Virus record (IMG/VR): IMGVR_UViG_3300034284_002621
Coordinates: 1 to 24,899 of that record
Source: a virus
DNA length: 24,899 nt
Direction: 5' to 3' (one strand)
Part shown: piece after piece, positions 14,707 to 21,149 of the stretch
Numbering within the stretch: the stretch's first letter is position 1
Layout of the letters: each line of letters opens with the position of its first letter
Translations under genes and position numbers: made by a program
The notes under the pieces: generated by a model
The model's input: only the letters and a program-made list of their open reading frames with translations
What the model was told of the DNA's origin: nothing
The model's database searches: none

Positions 14707-14733
14707 AAAAACGGGGGCACAGAGGCCCCCGTT
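14707..14733 (-). terminator. Intrinsic terminator after the capsid operon
   Basis: A perfect nine-base stem AACGGGGGC (14710-14718) pairs with GCCCCCGTT (14725-14733) around a six-base loop. On the minus strand it is followed by five U. It lies 24 bases after the stop of the 98-residue gene that follows the major capsid gene, and just before the start of the DUF6321-like gene. It should reduce transcription of downstream adaptor and tail genes relative to capsid. Confidence 0.8.
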
Positions 14734-14756
14734 GTTCCCGCTGTTGCGCTCCCCGA

Positions 14757-15053
14757 TTACTTCGGGGAGTTGCCGCTCACATTGCGGCCCTTCGGCGGCG
14801 TGCCGCCGTGGGCCGAGGTGAACGGGCTCTTCTCGCAGCCGGCGCGGCCACCGCTCTTTCGGGCCTTGCGACCCGCGTGATGAGCAGCCTTGCCTTCCAC
14901 CGTGCCGGCGTGCTTCTTGGCTCGGCCGCCGCGCTTGCGCTCCTCGGCCTCGTCCTGCACATTCGACTGGTAGGTGTAGCGCAGGTTCTTCTTGGAAGAG
15001 TCCTGCGCCGCCTCGTTTACGCCACCACTGGCGCGATGCTTGCGACCTTTCAT
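14757..15053 (-). CDS. Small basic RGG-motif phage protein, 98 aa
   Basis: ATG 15053 is preceded by AGGGGA and lies 16 bases after the major capsid stop. The protein is highly basic (Lys, Arg, His) and glycine-rich, beginning MKGRKHRASGGVNEAAQD. It contains KRGGRAKK (residues 40-47), KARKSGGRAG (63-72) and a conserved-looking end around NPF-like SPFTSAHGGTPPKGRNV. I recall close relatives next to capsid genes in other environmental phages; their function is not established. Its xGG[KR] motifs are shared with the 524-residue protein encoded at 19557-21131. Predicted disordered, it could bind DNA or line the capsid interior. Being in the capsid transcription unit, before the terminator, suggests high expression. 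Confidence 0.83.
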   Translation of the reverse strand: MKGRKHRASGGVNEAAQDSSKKNLRYTYQSNVQDEAEERKRGGRAKKHAGTVEGKAAHHAGRKARKSGGRAGCEKSPFTSAHGGTPPKGRNVSGNSPK

Positions 15054-15069
15054 GTGTGTTCCCCTGAGG

Positions 15070-15981
15070 TTACGACGGGAAGGACCCGAAGATGCTGCGC
15101 CAGTTGTAGTAGCCGAACGAGTACCGCTCGTAGCCCTTCACGAGCAGGTTGTCCGTGACGAAATCGACCTGCATGTCCGTCTCGAACTTGACGCGCTCCA
15201 TGTAGGAGAGACCGTCGATGTTCGTGAGCAGGAACCACGCGGACGCTGAGGTCAGGAAGTCGTTGACCATGTAGCCTTCCGGCAGGCCGCCGGCGGTGGT
15301 CAGGATGGCGTTCACATCGTTGTCCGCGGTGCCCGGGCGAAGTTCCGTCTTCGTCAGACGGATGGCCGTGGGCTCGAGCGCCGGCGGAACGACCAACTTG
15401 CGGCCGCGCGCGAAGACCTTGAGCCCGGCTTGGTCGCGGAAGTTGGTGCGGATGGAAATCATCGCGTTCAGCAGCGTGGCTTCGTTGAGTTCCACATCAA
15501 CCGCGGGACGGTTCGAGACCGTGCCGCCATCGATGGGATGGTTCGTCGCGATGAGCGCGACGCCGTCACCACCGAACGACGCGTTGTAGGTCGTGGCGGT
15601 GTTCAGGATGTTCGCGCCGTAGATTTCCTTGGTCTGCTGAAACGACTCGATGAGGCCGAGGTTCGACGGGTGGAACTGCGTCTTGTACAGGTTGTCGTCG
15701 ATGGCCTTGCGGGTGATGGCGTAGCCAAGAGCGATTTCGTTGTGCTCTTGGTTGTACACGAACCGCTGACCCGAGTTGTTGTCGAACGAGGTCTGCGCAC
15801 CCTCGGTCTTCAACTGCGCGAGTCCGAGGTACCGCATCTCCGCCGTGCGCTCGAGAGCGAGTTTCGAGTCGTGCTTGGTGAAGATTTTGTCGTACTGAGA
15901 CGGAATCATCTCGTACTTGCCTTCGATTCCACGGAGACCGGGGAGCAGAAGGTCCTTGATTGCACTCAGATTGACTGCCAT
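15070..15981 (-). CDS. Major capsid protein, Mu gpT-like (HK97 fold), 303 aa
   Basis: ATG 15981 has a strong Shine-Dalgarno (AAGGAG). The length, 303 residues, fits Mu gpT-type major head proteins. The N-terminal half includes GKYEMIPSQYDKIFTKHDS and YAITRKAIDDNLY. The middle holds a G-loop-like segment followed by TNHPIDGGTVSN. The second half shows ARGRKLVVPPALEPTAIRL (residues 191-209), the region preceding the P-domain strands in this family, then VNDFLTSASAWFLLTN and the ending YYNWRSIFGSFPS. No cleavable long N-terminal delta domain is visible, consistent with a separate scaffold protein encoded upstream. It shares a promoter with the 199-residue head protein before it. The capsid assignment is strong; the exact family rests on recognition by eye. 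Confidence 0.92.
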   Translation of the reverse strand: MAVNLSAIKDLLLPGLRGIEGKYEMIPSQYDKIFTKHDSKLALERTAEMRYLGLAQLKTEGAQTSFDNNSGQRFVYNQEHNEIALGYAITRKAIDDNLYKTQFHPSNLGLIESFQQTKEIYGANILNTATTYNASFGGDGVALIATNHPIDGGTVSNRPAVDVELNEATLLNAMISIRTNFRDQAGLKVFARGRKLVVPPALEPTAIRLTKTELRPGTADNDVNAILTTAGGLPEGYMVNDFLTSASAWFLLTNIDGLSYMERVKFETDMQVDFVTDNLLVKGYERYSFGYYNWRSIFGSFPS

Positions 15982-15994
15982 GGTCCTTTACTCC

Positions 15995-16594
15995 TTAGGC
16001 AACGCCCGTGAGGGTCTTGGTTTCGACATTGTTGAAGGCGACGATACCGTAGTTGTACGCGCCGGCGTCGGTGCCGTTCGCACCCGGGGGATTCGTCACG
16101 AGGCCGACGACCTTGAACGGCAGCGTGGCCGTTGCCGCAGGGGTCACGGAGATGTCGATGAACGCGCCAGAGATGCCGGTGTTCTGGTTGCCGGTACCGT
16201 AGGCGAACTGGACATTGGCGCCAATGTCAGCGGCAACGAGGCCGACCGAAGAGGAGCCGCCGACCTGCGCGATGAACTGCGCGTTCGGGTCGTTGACGAT
16301 GTAGCACTCGACCAACTGGTTGGAGGCGACATCGGAGCCGGGCCACCAGTTGCTCCACACGGTGCGACGCTGCGACACCGAGAGGTACTTGCAGCCGTTG
16401 AATACACCGGCAAGGATGCCGGCGCCCGGAGTCGTCGGCTGAATGCCGCCGGTGGTGCCGTTGCGGAAGACAGGGTCGCCGTTGTACATGGCGGCCGTGT
16501 TGTGGGCGCAGAAAGTGGTGACCTGCTCGTAGGTCGGCGCCGAACCATTACCTCGAGCCTGACTGAATCCGAAAGGTGCCTGAATGTTGGGCAT
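15995..16594 (-). CDS. Head protein encoded directly before the capsid gene, 199 aa
   Basis: ATG 16594 is chosen over 16624 because AGGAGA lies eight bases before it and the conserved start MPNIQAPFGFSQARGNG follows. The protein is beta-rich. It contains AMYNGDPVFRNGTTGGIQP, ILAGVFNGCKYLSVSQRRTV, WSNWWPGSD and VTPAATATLPFKVVGLV. This matches from memory a phage family always found next to the major capsid gene. The GDPV, GVFxGCKY and PFKV blocks suggest a decoration or stabilising protein binding the capsid exterior, similar in position to phage lambda gpD though not obviously homologous. It is the first gene after a well-formed promoter and has the longest leader in the window. Role as decoration or head completion is inferred. 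Confidence 0.83.
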   Translation of the reverse strand: MPNIQAPFGFSQARGNGSAPTYEQVTTFCAHNTAAMYNGDPVFRNGTTGGIQPTTPGAGILAGVFNGCKYLSVSQRRTVWSNWWPGSDVASNQLVECYIVNDPNAQFIAQVGGSSSVGLVAADIGANVQFAYGTGNQNTGISGAFIDISVTPAATATLPFKVVGLVTNPPGANGTDAGAYNYGIVAFNNVETKTLTGVA

Positions 16595-16690
16595 GACGGA
16601 GTCTCCTGAAGGAGAGGCCATCATCGCGCACCGAGGCGACTCAGACCAAGTTTTCTCGAAACCGCTCCGCCGGGGAACGGGAATGATGCT

Positions 16691-16719
16691 TTTTTACGCC
16701 GACATGCAAGGCGTGTCAA
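16691..16719 (-). promoter_or_regulatory. Sigma70-like promoter for the head operon
   Basis: On the minus strand a perfect -35 box TTGACA (16719-16714) is followed by a 17-bp spacer and the -10-like hexamer TAAAAA (16696-16691), four of six matches to TATAAT. It lies between the terminator at 16729-16771 and the start of the head protein at 16594, leaving a leader of roughly 90 bases. Position and spacing both support a real promoter. It would let a host-type RNA polymerase transcribe the capsid genes independently of upstream transcription. Confidence 0.7.
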
Positions 16720-16728
16720 CAGGTGCGC

Positions 16729-16771
16729 AAAAAAGAAAAAGGCAGGAACCCCTCTGAGGAAGTTCCTGCCT
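16729..16771 (-). terminator. Intrinsic terminator before the head promoter
   Basis: A perfect ten-base stem AGGCAGGAAC (16740-16749) pairs with GTTCCTGCCT (16762-16771) around a 12-base loop. On the minus strand it is followed by UUUUUCUUUUUU. It starts 18 bases after the stop of the 153-residue gene and directly precedes the -35 box of the head promoter, separating the two transcription units. Confidence 0.88.
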
Positions 16772-16788
16772 CTTCTAGGCGCCGTCAA

Positions 16789-17250
16789 TTACGGCGTGAG
16801 TTCGCGCGCCTGCAAGTAAGTCACCGTCACCGTCGCGGCTCCGGTCGTGCCGTTTCCGTTCTGCGCCGTGAAGTTCGCAACGACCTGAAGGTCGTCCGTG
16901 CCAACATTCGTCGCAGCAGCGTTCGTGAGCGTGCCTCGAGTGGTGGCCAACGCCTTCACATTGGTCGCCGGCTTGAACGCTGTGCCCGCCGCAACCGTGC
17001 CGACAGACACGGTCGCCGTGCCAGTGTCGTTATTCACGGTCGTGACATTCAAGATGACATCGACGATTTGAGAGCCCGCCGGCACCGTCGCAACGACCTG
17101 ATTAGCCGCGCTTGCGCCGATGATGTCGATGACGCTCGACTGCGCCATCAGGGCCCAACCGACATTCGACACATCCTGACCAACGGTGTTGCCGCTCGTG
17201 TTGAGGATGTTGCCGGCCTTAACCGGACCCGTAAAAGTAGTAGTACCCAT
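16789..17250 (-). CDS. Putative head decoration/fibre protein, 153 aa
   Basis: ATG 17250 follows GAGGAATC. The sequence begins MGTTTFTGPVKAGNILNTSG, then VGWALMAQSSVIDIIG, and continues with VVATVPAGSQIVDVILNVTT. The rest is Thr/Val/Ala-rich strands, ending VTVTYLQARELTP. The opening TxFxGPVKAG and the PAGSQIVDVxxxV block are familiar from phage structural proteins encoded beside capsid genes. Those are usually called decoration or head-fibre-like, and the beta content fits. It is the only gene between two strong terminators, so it seems to be a monocistronic unit. This may allow very high or separately timed synthesis, as expected for a decoration protein needed in hundreds of copies. No promoter with good consensus was found upstream; three AGACTG repeats are present instead. 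Confidence 0.8.
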   Translation of the reverse strand: MGTTTFTGPVKAGNILNTSGNTVGQDVSNVGWALMAQSSVIDIIGASAANQVVATVPAGSQIVDVILNVTTVNNDTGTATVSVGTVAAGTAFKPATNVKALATTRGTLTNAAATNVGTDDLQVVANFTAQNGNGTTGAATVTVTYLQARELTP

Positions 17251-17281
17251 AAAAGATTCCTCGCAAGTGAGAAAGGCGCGT

Positions 17282-17311
17282 CAGTCTACTTGCAGTCTGC
17301 CGGGTCAGTCT
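17282..17311 (-). promoter_or_regulatory. Three AGACTG repeats upstream of the decoration-like gene
   Basis: On the minus strand AGACTG occurs at 17311-17306, 17298-17293 and 17287-17282, and the outer two extend to AGACTGAC. They lie in the short gap between the terminator at 17321-17357 and the gene starting at 17250. Three direct copies in 30 bp exceed what one expects by chance in a short spacer and may bind a regulator or a phage-specific polymerase factor. No recognisable -35/-10 pair accompanies them. Confidence 0.3.
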
Positions 17312-17320
17312 GATGCGCCC

Positions 17321-17357
17321 AAAAAAAACCCCGGAGGCCCTTTATAGACCTCCGGGG
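17321..17357 (-). terminator. Strong intrinsic terminator after the scaffold operon
   Basis: A perfect nine-base GC-rich stem CCCCGGAGG (17329-17337) pairs with CCTCCGGGG (17349-17357) around an 11-base loop. On the minus strand it is followed by eight U. It lies 17 bases after the stop of the 203-residue gene. It closes the co-chaperonin/scaffold unit. Confidence 0.92.
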
Positions 17358-17374
17358 CAATCATCGTCAACCGC

Positions 17375-17986
17375 TCATTTCTCGGGGACGGGAATCGACT
17401 CGTAGGAACGGCCAACCTTCACGAGGCTGTCGGCCTTGTTGGAACGCTCGAACTGGCCCGCCGGAGCAGCGGTCAACTGCTCCTCCTTCTGCCGCACCTG
17501 AAGACGCGCGCGGCGAAGTTCGACGGCTCTGGCTTCGTTGGTGATTTCCACGGGCCGCTCCATCAGAATCATGCCCTTGCGCTCGATGACGGCATGCTTG
17601 CCGCCGTCAGGCATGAACGACGGATGACGCGAGGCCGGCACCGGCTCCCATCCGAGGCGCGCGAGGGCCACCTGATGGGCGGCATCTTCCTGCCCAAGGA
17701 CGCTTCTGCGCTTCCACTCGTAGGTCCACCCCTCCGGGATGGCTTCGAGCGGGATGTAGAACTCGTCGGTGCCCTCGTCGAGCCCGCCGATGTGGTTGCG
17801 AATCTCCGCAGCGCGGCGCGCGGCGCGCGTTCGGGGGTCCTCCTCACGAAGCGGCGGCCGAATGCTGTCGCGAATCTCTTCCGGAGCCGGCGCAACGGCG
17901 TGCTCCGCGGCCACCTCCTTCGCGGCTTCCTTGAACGGGCTCACCTTTGGCTTGCGCTGTCTGCGCGATGTGATTTCAGATTCCAT
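17375..17986 (-). CDS. Conserved phage protein of the head region, 203 aa
   Basis: The start ATG 17986 is preferred because GAGGA lies seven bases before it; ATG 17992 is too close to that site and ATG 18028 lies in the preceding gene. The N-terminus is basic and helical (RRQRKPKVSPFKEAAKEVA). The core has DEFYIPLEAIPEGWTYEWKR, then SVLGQEDAAHQVALARLGWE and PVPASRHPSFMPDGG, followed by VIERKGMILMERPVEITNEA. The C-terminus is a charged helix and a linker. The core (YIPxxxIPxGWxYxWKR, then GWxPVPASRHPxxMP) is highly conserved from memory in many environmental phages next to scaffold and capsid genes. Function is unknown; a scaffold partner or minor internal head protein is plausible. It is the last gene before the terminator. 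Confidence 0.85.
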   Translation of the reverse strand: MESEITSRRQRKPKVSPFKEAAKEVAAEHAVAPAPEEIRDSIRPPLREEDPRTRAARRAAEIRNHIGGLDEGTDEFYIPLEAIPEGWTYEWKRRSVLGQEDAAHQVALARLGWEPVPASRHPSFMPDGGKHAVIERKGMILMERPVEITNEARAVELRRARLQVRQKEEQLTAAPAGQFERSNKADSLVKVGRSYESIPVPEK

Positions 17987-17996
17987 GGTCATTTCC

Positions 17997-18875
17997 TCAG
18001 TTGAGTTTGCCTTCACGCTGCAGCGCAAGTTTGTTCCTCGCGTACTCTTGGTCGCTCATTCCCATCATCTGAGCCATTTCGCGTTCGGCTGAGGTCAGTC
18101 GAACGACATTCGGACGCGCTCCGGGAGTGTTGTTGCGAGATACCGGAGCCACGGCGGGCGCCGAGCGGCGCGCGACGGGCTTGGCGGCGTCCGACATCGG
18201 GTCCGAATCGCGGCTGACCGGCGCTTCGCGGCGCATCTTCAGCGTGTCCTCGACGGCCTCGAAGTACTCGTCGGTGTCCGCAGACAACCCATCTGCAACA
18301 GCGAGGTTGTGCGCCGCAATCATCTTCGCGTACAGCCTGCTGTCTCGCGCAAACTGCGGATTGGCGCGCACCCACGCCGCAGAGCGCGGCGACAACTGCG
18401 ACGCAAGGGCCTCGACAGGGTCCGCAGGTGCAGCCGCAGGGGTTTGCTGCGTTTTCGGAGCGTTCTCGAGCGCGGTTTTGCCCTGTTCCAACTGCAGCAA
18501 CTTTGCCGAGTTGGTGGACATGGCTGCCTGCACCTCTGCAGCGCGGTCATAGTCGCCCGCCGACATCGCTTCGGAATAGGATTTCTTCAGCACCGACTCG
18601 TTCTGCTTCAGCGTGTCGATGGCGTTGGTCACGAGCGCCAGATTCGAGTCCGCCACCTCGGTTCGAGCAGAGGCGGCGGCCTGCGCGGCGGCTTGTGCGC
18701 GACGCTCCGCATCAAGACGAGAGTTCCGCTCCTGTTCCAACTTCGCACGCAGCGTCTCGACGCCTTCTTCGGGCTCGATTGCGCGCGAAACAGGCTCCTT
18801 TTTCCCTTCCGCAGCAGATGCGGGGGTATCGCCTTCGTCTACCGGGACAAGAATGTCATTGTTGTCGTTCGACAT
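17997..18875 (-). CDS. Scaffolding-like coiled-coil protein, 292 aa
   Basis: ATG 18875 has AGGAGA seven bases upstream; a longer frame to 19166 would overlap the co-chaperonin gene. The first 36 residues are acidic (Asp, Glu). Residues about 38-75 form a strong Ala/Glu/Arg coiled coil (VETLRAKLEQERNSRLDAER). Residues 85-140 are another helical region. Residues 163-215 hold a compact segment (WVRANPQFARDSRLYAKMIA, then DEYFEAVEDTL). A flexible basic linker leads to a C-terminal helix with LTSAEREMAQMMGMSDQEYA. Acidic start, long coiled coil and small basic C-terminus are typical of phage scaffolds, and it lies just upstream of the capsid genes. The C-terminal block is recurrent in phage scaffold-like proteins. 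No protease motif is visible, so scaffold removal without cleavage is possible. Confidence 0.8.
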   Translation of the reverse strand: MSNDNNDILVPVDEGDTPASAAEGKKEPVSRAIEPEEGVETLRAKLEQERNSRLDAERRAQAAAQAAASARTEVADSNLALVTNAIDTLKQNESVLKKSYSEAMSAGDYDRAAEVQAAMSTNSAKLLQLEQGKTALENAPKTQQTPAAAPADPVEALASQLSPRSAAWVRANPQFARDSRLYAKMIAAHNLAVADGLSADTDEYFEAVEDTLKMRREAPVSRDSDPMSDAAKPVARRSAPAVAPVSRNNTPGARPNVVRLTSAEREMAQMMGMSDQEYARNKLALQREGKLN

Positions 18876-18885
18876 GGTGTTCTCC

Positions 18886-19278
18886 TTACCAGATTTGGTC
18901 GGGGTGAGCGACTTTTCCGCGCACATAGGTGTCGTCGAGGACACGGCAGCGCACGCCGTTGATAGTGACGGCCCATCCGTCGCTCGGACGGAACAGAATC
19001 CAGTCGTGAAGGCTGATTTCCGCGCCTGCAAACCACTGTTTCTGCTCCTCCACGAATGCAAGCGGGCCCTTCTTGATGAGAAGGCCGATTTTGCCTTGGT
19101 TTCGGTCCTCGTCGCGATGCTTGTCAGGCAGCACGATGCCGCCCGCGGTCTTCTCGGGACGAACATAGACGGCCACGAGGACCTGATTGTTGAAGATTTC
19201 GATGCCGTTCAGGTTGCCGACCTGCTTCATCAATTCCTTCTTCGGGTCCGCCTCGTGCGCCATGGCGTACTGGGTCAT
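18886..19278 (-). CDS. GroES-like co-chaperonin (Cpn10 family), 130 aa
   Basis: ATG 19278 is preceded by GAGGAGAG. After a 22-residue extension the Cpn10 core begins (NGIEIFNNQVLVAVYVRPEK). The key mobile-loop sequence is intact at residues 43-51 (KTAGGIVLP). Its Ile-Val-Leu tripeptide at 48-50 is the part of GroES that docks to GroEL. The barrel continues with QGKIGLLIKKGP and FAGAEISLHDWILFRPSDG, ending VRCRVLDDTYVRGKVAHPD. At 130 residues it is longer than bacterial GroES (about 97) and similar to phage co-chaperonins such as T4 gp31 in length. No groEL is visible here, so it presumably redirects the host GroEL to fold the capsid protein. Placement just before the scaffold and capsid genes supports this. 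Confidence 0.85.
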   Translation of the reverse strand: MTQYAMAHEADPKKELMKQVGNLNGIEIFNNQVLVAVYVRPEKTAGGIVLPDKHRDEDRNQGKIGLLIKKGPLAFVEEQKQWFAGAEISLHDWILFRPSDGWAVTINGVRCRVLDDTYVRGKVAHPDQIW

Positions 19279-19292
19279 GCTCTCTCCTCTGG

Positions 19293-19493
19293 TTAGCGTT
19301 TTGCAATCGAACTGTTCACTTCGTCACACATCTCGAGAGCCCATCTCAGGCCCCCGATGCGTCCAACTGTCTGCTTGTACTGCTCGAAGGTATCAATCCC
19401 GTGACCGGCCGAGACCTGCATCTCCATGTCTTCGATGGCGGCCTCGATTTTTTTCTTCAGTTCCTGCTCAAACAGCGTGTTCAGGGTTTGCAT
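19293..19493 (-). CDS. Small helical phage protein, 66 aa
   Basis: ATG 19493 is the first gene after the terminator at 19519-19554 and ends 14 bases before the co-chaperonin gene. The protein is mostly helical: MQTLNTLFEQELKKKIEAAI, then EDMEMQVSAGHGIDTFEQYK and QTVGRIGGLRWALEMCDEV. The pattern of a charged helix, a short G/I-D-F turn and YxxxVGRIxxLRxxLExC is common from memory in small proteins found between portal and scaffold genes in phages. The function is unknown, and a dimeric helical hairpin is likely. The Shine-Dalgarno is weak (TAGG), and I found no clear promoter in the short gap upstream. Confidence 0.78.
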   Translation of the reverse strand: MQTLNTLFEQELKKKIEAAIEDMEMQVSAGHGIDTFEQYKQTVGRIGGLRWALEMCDEVNSSIAKR

Positions 19494-19518
19494 GTTAGCC
19501 TAAGTAAATGTCGTTGGG

Positions 19519-19554
19519 AAAAGAAAGGGCGGTCGGAGTCACCCGCCGCCCCTT
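19519..19554 (-). terminator. Probable intrinsic terminator after the RGG-protein gene
   Basis: AAGGGCGG (19525-19532) pairs with CCGCCCCTT (19546-19554) with one extra C, around a 13-base loop. On the minus strand it is followed by a U-rich stretch (CUUUCUUUUCCC). It lies a few bases after the stop of the 524-residue gene and 25 bases ahead of the next gene. The U tract is interrupted, so efficiency may be moderate. Confidence 0.65.
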
Positions 19555-19556
19555 GG

Positions 19557-21131
19557 TCAGCCCTTGCGCTTCTGGATTTCGGCCTTCTCGAGACGACCGA
19601 GGCCACTGCCGGCGCCTGCATCCATATCCGCGGCCGACCGGTACGACCGATGGCCCGGCTTGCCCACAGTGCGGCCGCCGCGCTTGCGAGGCATCGGCAT
19701 GCCCGGAGGACCGCCCATGCCCGGAGGACCGCCCATCAGCCCCGGCGGCGGACCGCCCATGGGGCCCGGAGGAGGCGGCATAGGCCCGCCCGGGGGGAGG
19801 CCCGGGGGTGGCATGCCGGCGCCCGGAGGCGGCCCCATCATGGCCGGAGGAGGCGCTCCGATGGGGGGCTTCTTGGGCTCGGTGTTGATGATGACATTCA
19901 CATGGGTGCCCTTCGTGCGACCGCCAGTCTTGCGCGCAAGACGCCCGCCAGTCGGCCGGGTGCCCTGCATCGTGCCGTCGAGGGCCTTGCCGCCCGTCTT
20001 GCGCATCAGGCGCTCGTCGTCAGGGTTTTCCATGGCGAGGCGCGCAAGGCGGGAGGCTGCCATACGGGCCGGCCGCGCGCCGATGTCACCCGGCATCGTG
20101 TCCATGTCTTCCTCGCGGCGGAACGGGTTCTTCCGGTCGCCCTTGCGGCGGGACCGCATCACGCGCGAGTCCTTCATGCCGGCGGGGATGCCGCCGGTCG
20201 CAAGTTTCGTCGGCTTGGCGCCGGGATGCTTCGCCCTTTCGTGCTTGTGGACCGCCGCGCTGACGAGCGCCTTGCCGCCGCGGCGCCACCCCTTGCGGTT
20301 GAGTTCCGCCTTCGCAGTGCTGTGCGCGTCGTCAACATCGTCCGTGTGATGGTCCGAATCGCTTCCCAACGGGCTGCCATCGGCGCGGTAAAACTTCACG
20401 CGATACTCACCCCAGTCACGGTCTTTGTAGACCTTGGCTTGGCGGCCATTCTCATCCGTGTGCGTGCGAATCAATCGCAGAGACGGCTTCGGCTCATCGC
20501 TGCGGCCACCAGACGCGCGCGCGGCGCGGCCGCCGCGCTTCAGGCCGCCGGTGTGTTTCTTGCCTTCGCGCTGCTCGTTCGCCTCCTTCTGATTGAGGTT
20601 GGCAAGGCCATCGGCGCTCAGCGCCTTGCCGCCGGAGTTGTAGCCGCCGCGAAGAAGGCGATGGATTTTCGCCGCCTCACCCTTGCTGATTTTCCGTCCG
20701 CTGCGATTCGACGAGTCGATGGCCTTGTCCACAGCCTCCTTGCCGTAGCGCGGATTCGAGCCCTTGCCGTAACCCATCTTGTCGGCCATGTCGAAGATGG
20801 AGTTCATCAGGTTCTTCGGGCCGCCGGCCTGCTTGACCTCGTCTCGCTCCATGCGGTCTTCCGGAGAGTTGTCCGTCTGCCCGCCCGTCGCCAACTTGAT
20901 TGGCTTCTTGCGCGGCTTTCGACCCATGTGGGATACCTTATCGCCGTGGACCTTGCCGCCGCGCTTGTAGGCTCGACGCGAGACAGGGCGCATGCCCGTC
21001 TTCACATGAGCGTCGAGCGGGTCAGAGCCCTCGACAGGGTAACCAGAGGCATCGACGCTCTTCGGCGACTTCATCAGCCGCGCGATTTTGTCCTTCATGC
21101 CCTTGCGGGCTTTCTTTGCAGTTTCGTACAT
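19557..21131 (-). CDS. Basic, low-complexity protein with many xGG[KR] motifs, 524 aa
   Basis: ATG 21131 is preceded by AGAGGAAC. The protein is strongly basic. It has nine motifs of the form [RST]-G-G-[KR], at residues 57-60, 166-169, 199-202, 207-210, 284-287, 379-382, 394-397, 402-405 and 484-487, and two KLATGG copies (79-84, 309-314). A small folded-looking segment at residues 217-276 (QAKVYKDRDWGEYRVKFYRA, then a DSDHHTDDVDDA acidic turn) is reminiscent of a short domain seen in other environmental phages. Residues 420-480 are a Pro/Gly/Met-rich tract (PPGMGGPPGMPMP). No enzyme motif is recognised. It may bind DNA or act as an internal virion protein. It is the last gene before a terminator and follows three other poorly known genes. 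Confidence 0.82.
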   Translation of the reverse strand: MYETAKKARKGMKDKIARLMKSPKSVDASGYPVEGSDPLDAHVKTGMRPVSRRAYKRGGKVHGDKVSHMGRKPRKKPIKLATGGQTDNSPEDRMERDEVKQAGGPKNLMNSIFDMADKMGYGKGSNPRYGKEAVDKAIDSSNRSGRKISKGEAAKIHRLLRGGYNSGGKALSADGLANLNQKEANEQREGKKHTGGLKRGGRAARASGGRSDEPKPSLRLIRTHTDENGRQAKVYKDRDWGEYRVKFYRADGSPLGSDSDHHTDDVDDAHSTAKAELNRKGWRRGGKALVSAAVHKHERAKHPGAKPTKLATGGIPAGMKDSRVMRSRRKGDRKNPFRREEDMDTMPGDIGARPARMAASRLARLAMENPDDERLMRKTGGKALDGTMQGTRPTGGRLARKTGGRTKGTHVNVIINTEPKKPPIGAPPPAMMGPPPGAGMPPPGLPPGGPMPPPPGPMGGPPPGLMGGPPGMGGPPGMPMPRKRGGRTVGKPGHRSYRSAADMDAGAGSGLGRLEKAEIQKRKG

Positions 21132-21149
21132 GGTCTGTTCCTCTAAAAC

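Noticed and set aside
18876-19166. Longer start for the scaffold-like protein
   Set aside because: The extension overlaps the co-chaperonin gene in another frame and lacks a ribosome site, while ATG 18875 has AGGAGA.
19401-21146. Plus-strand frame of 581 residues opposite the RGG-motif protein
   Set aside because: Arg/Ala/His-rich composition typical of antisense of a GC-rich gene, no recognisable domain, and the minus-strand frame has a good ribosome site and recognisable motifs.
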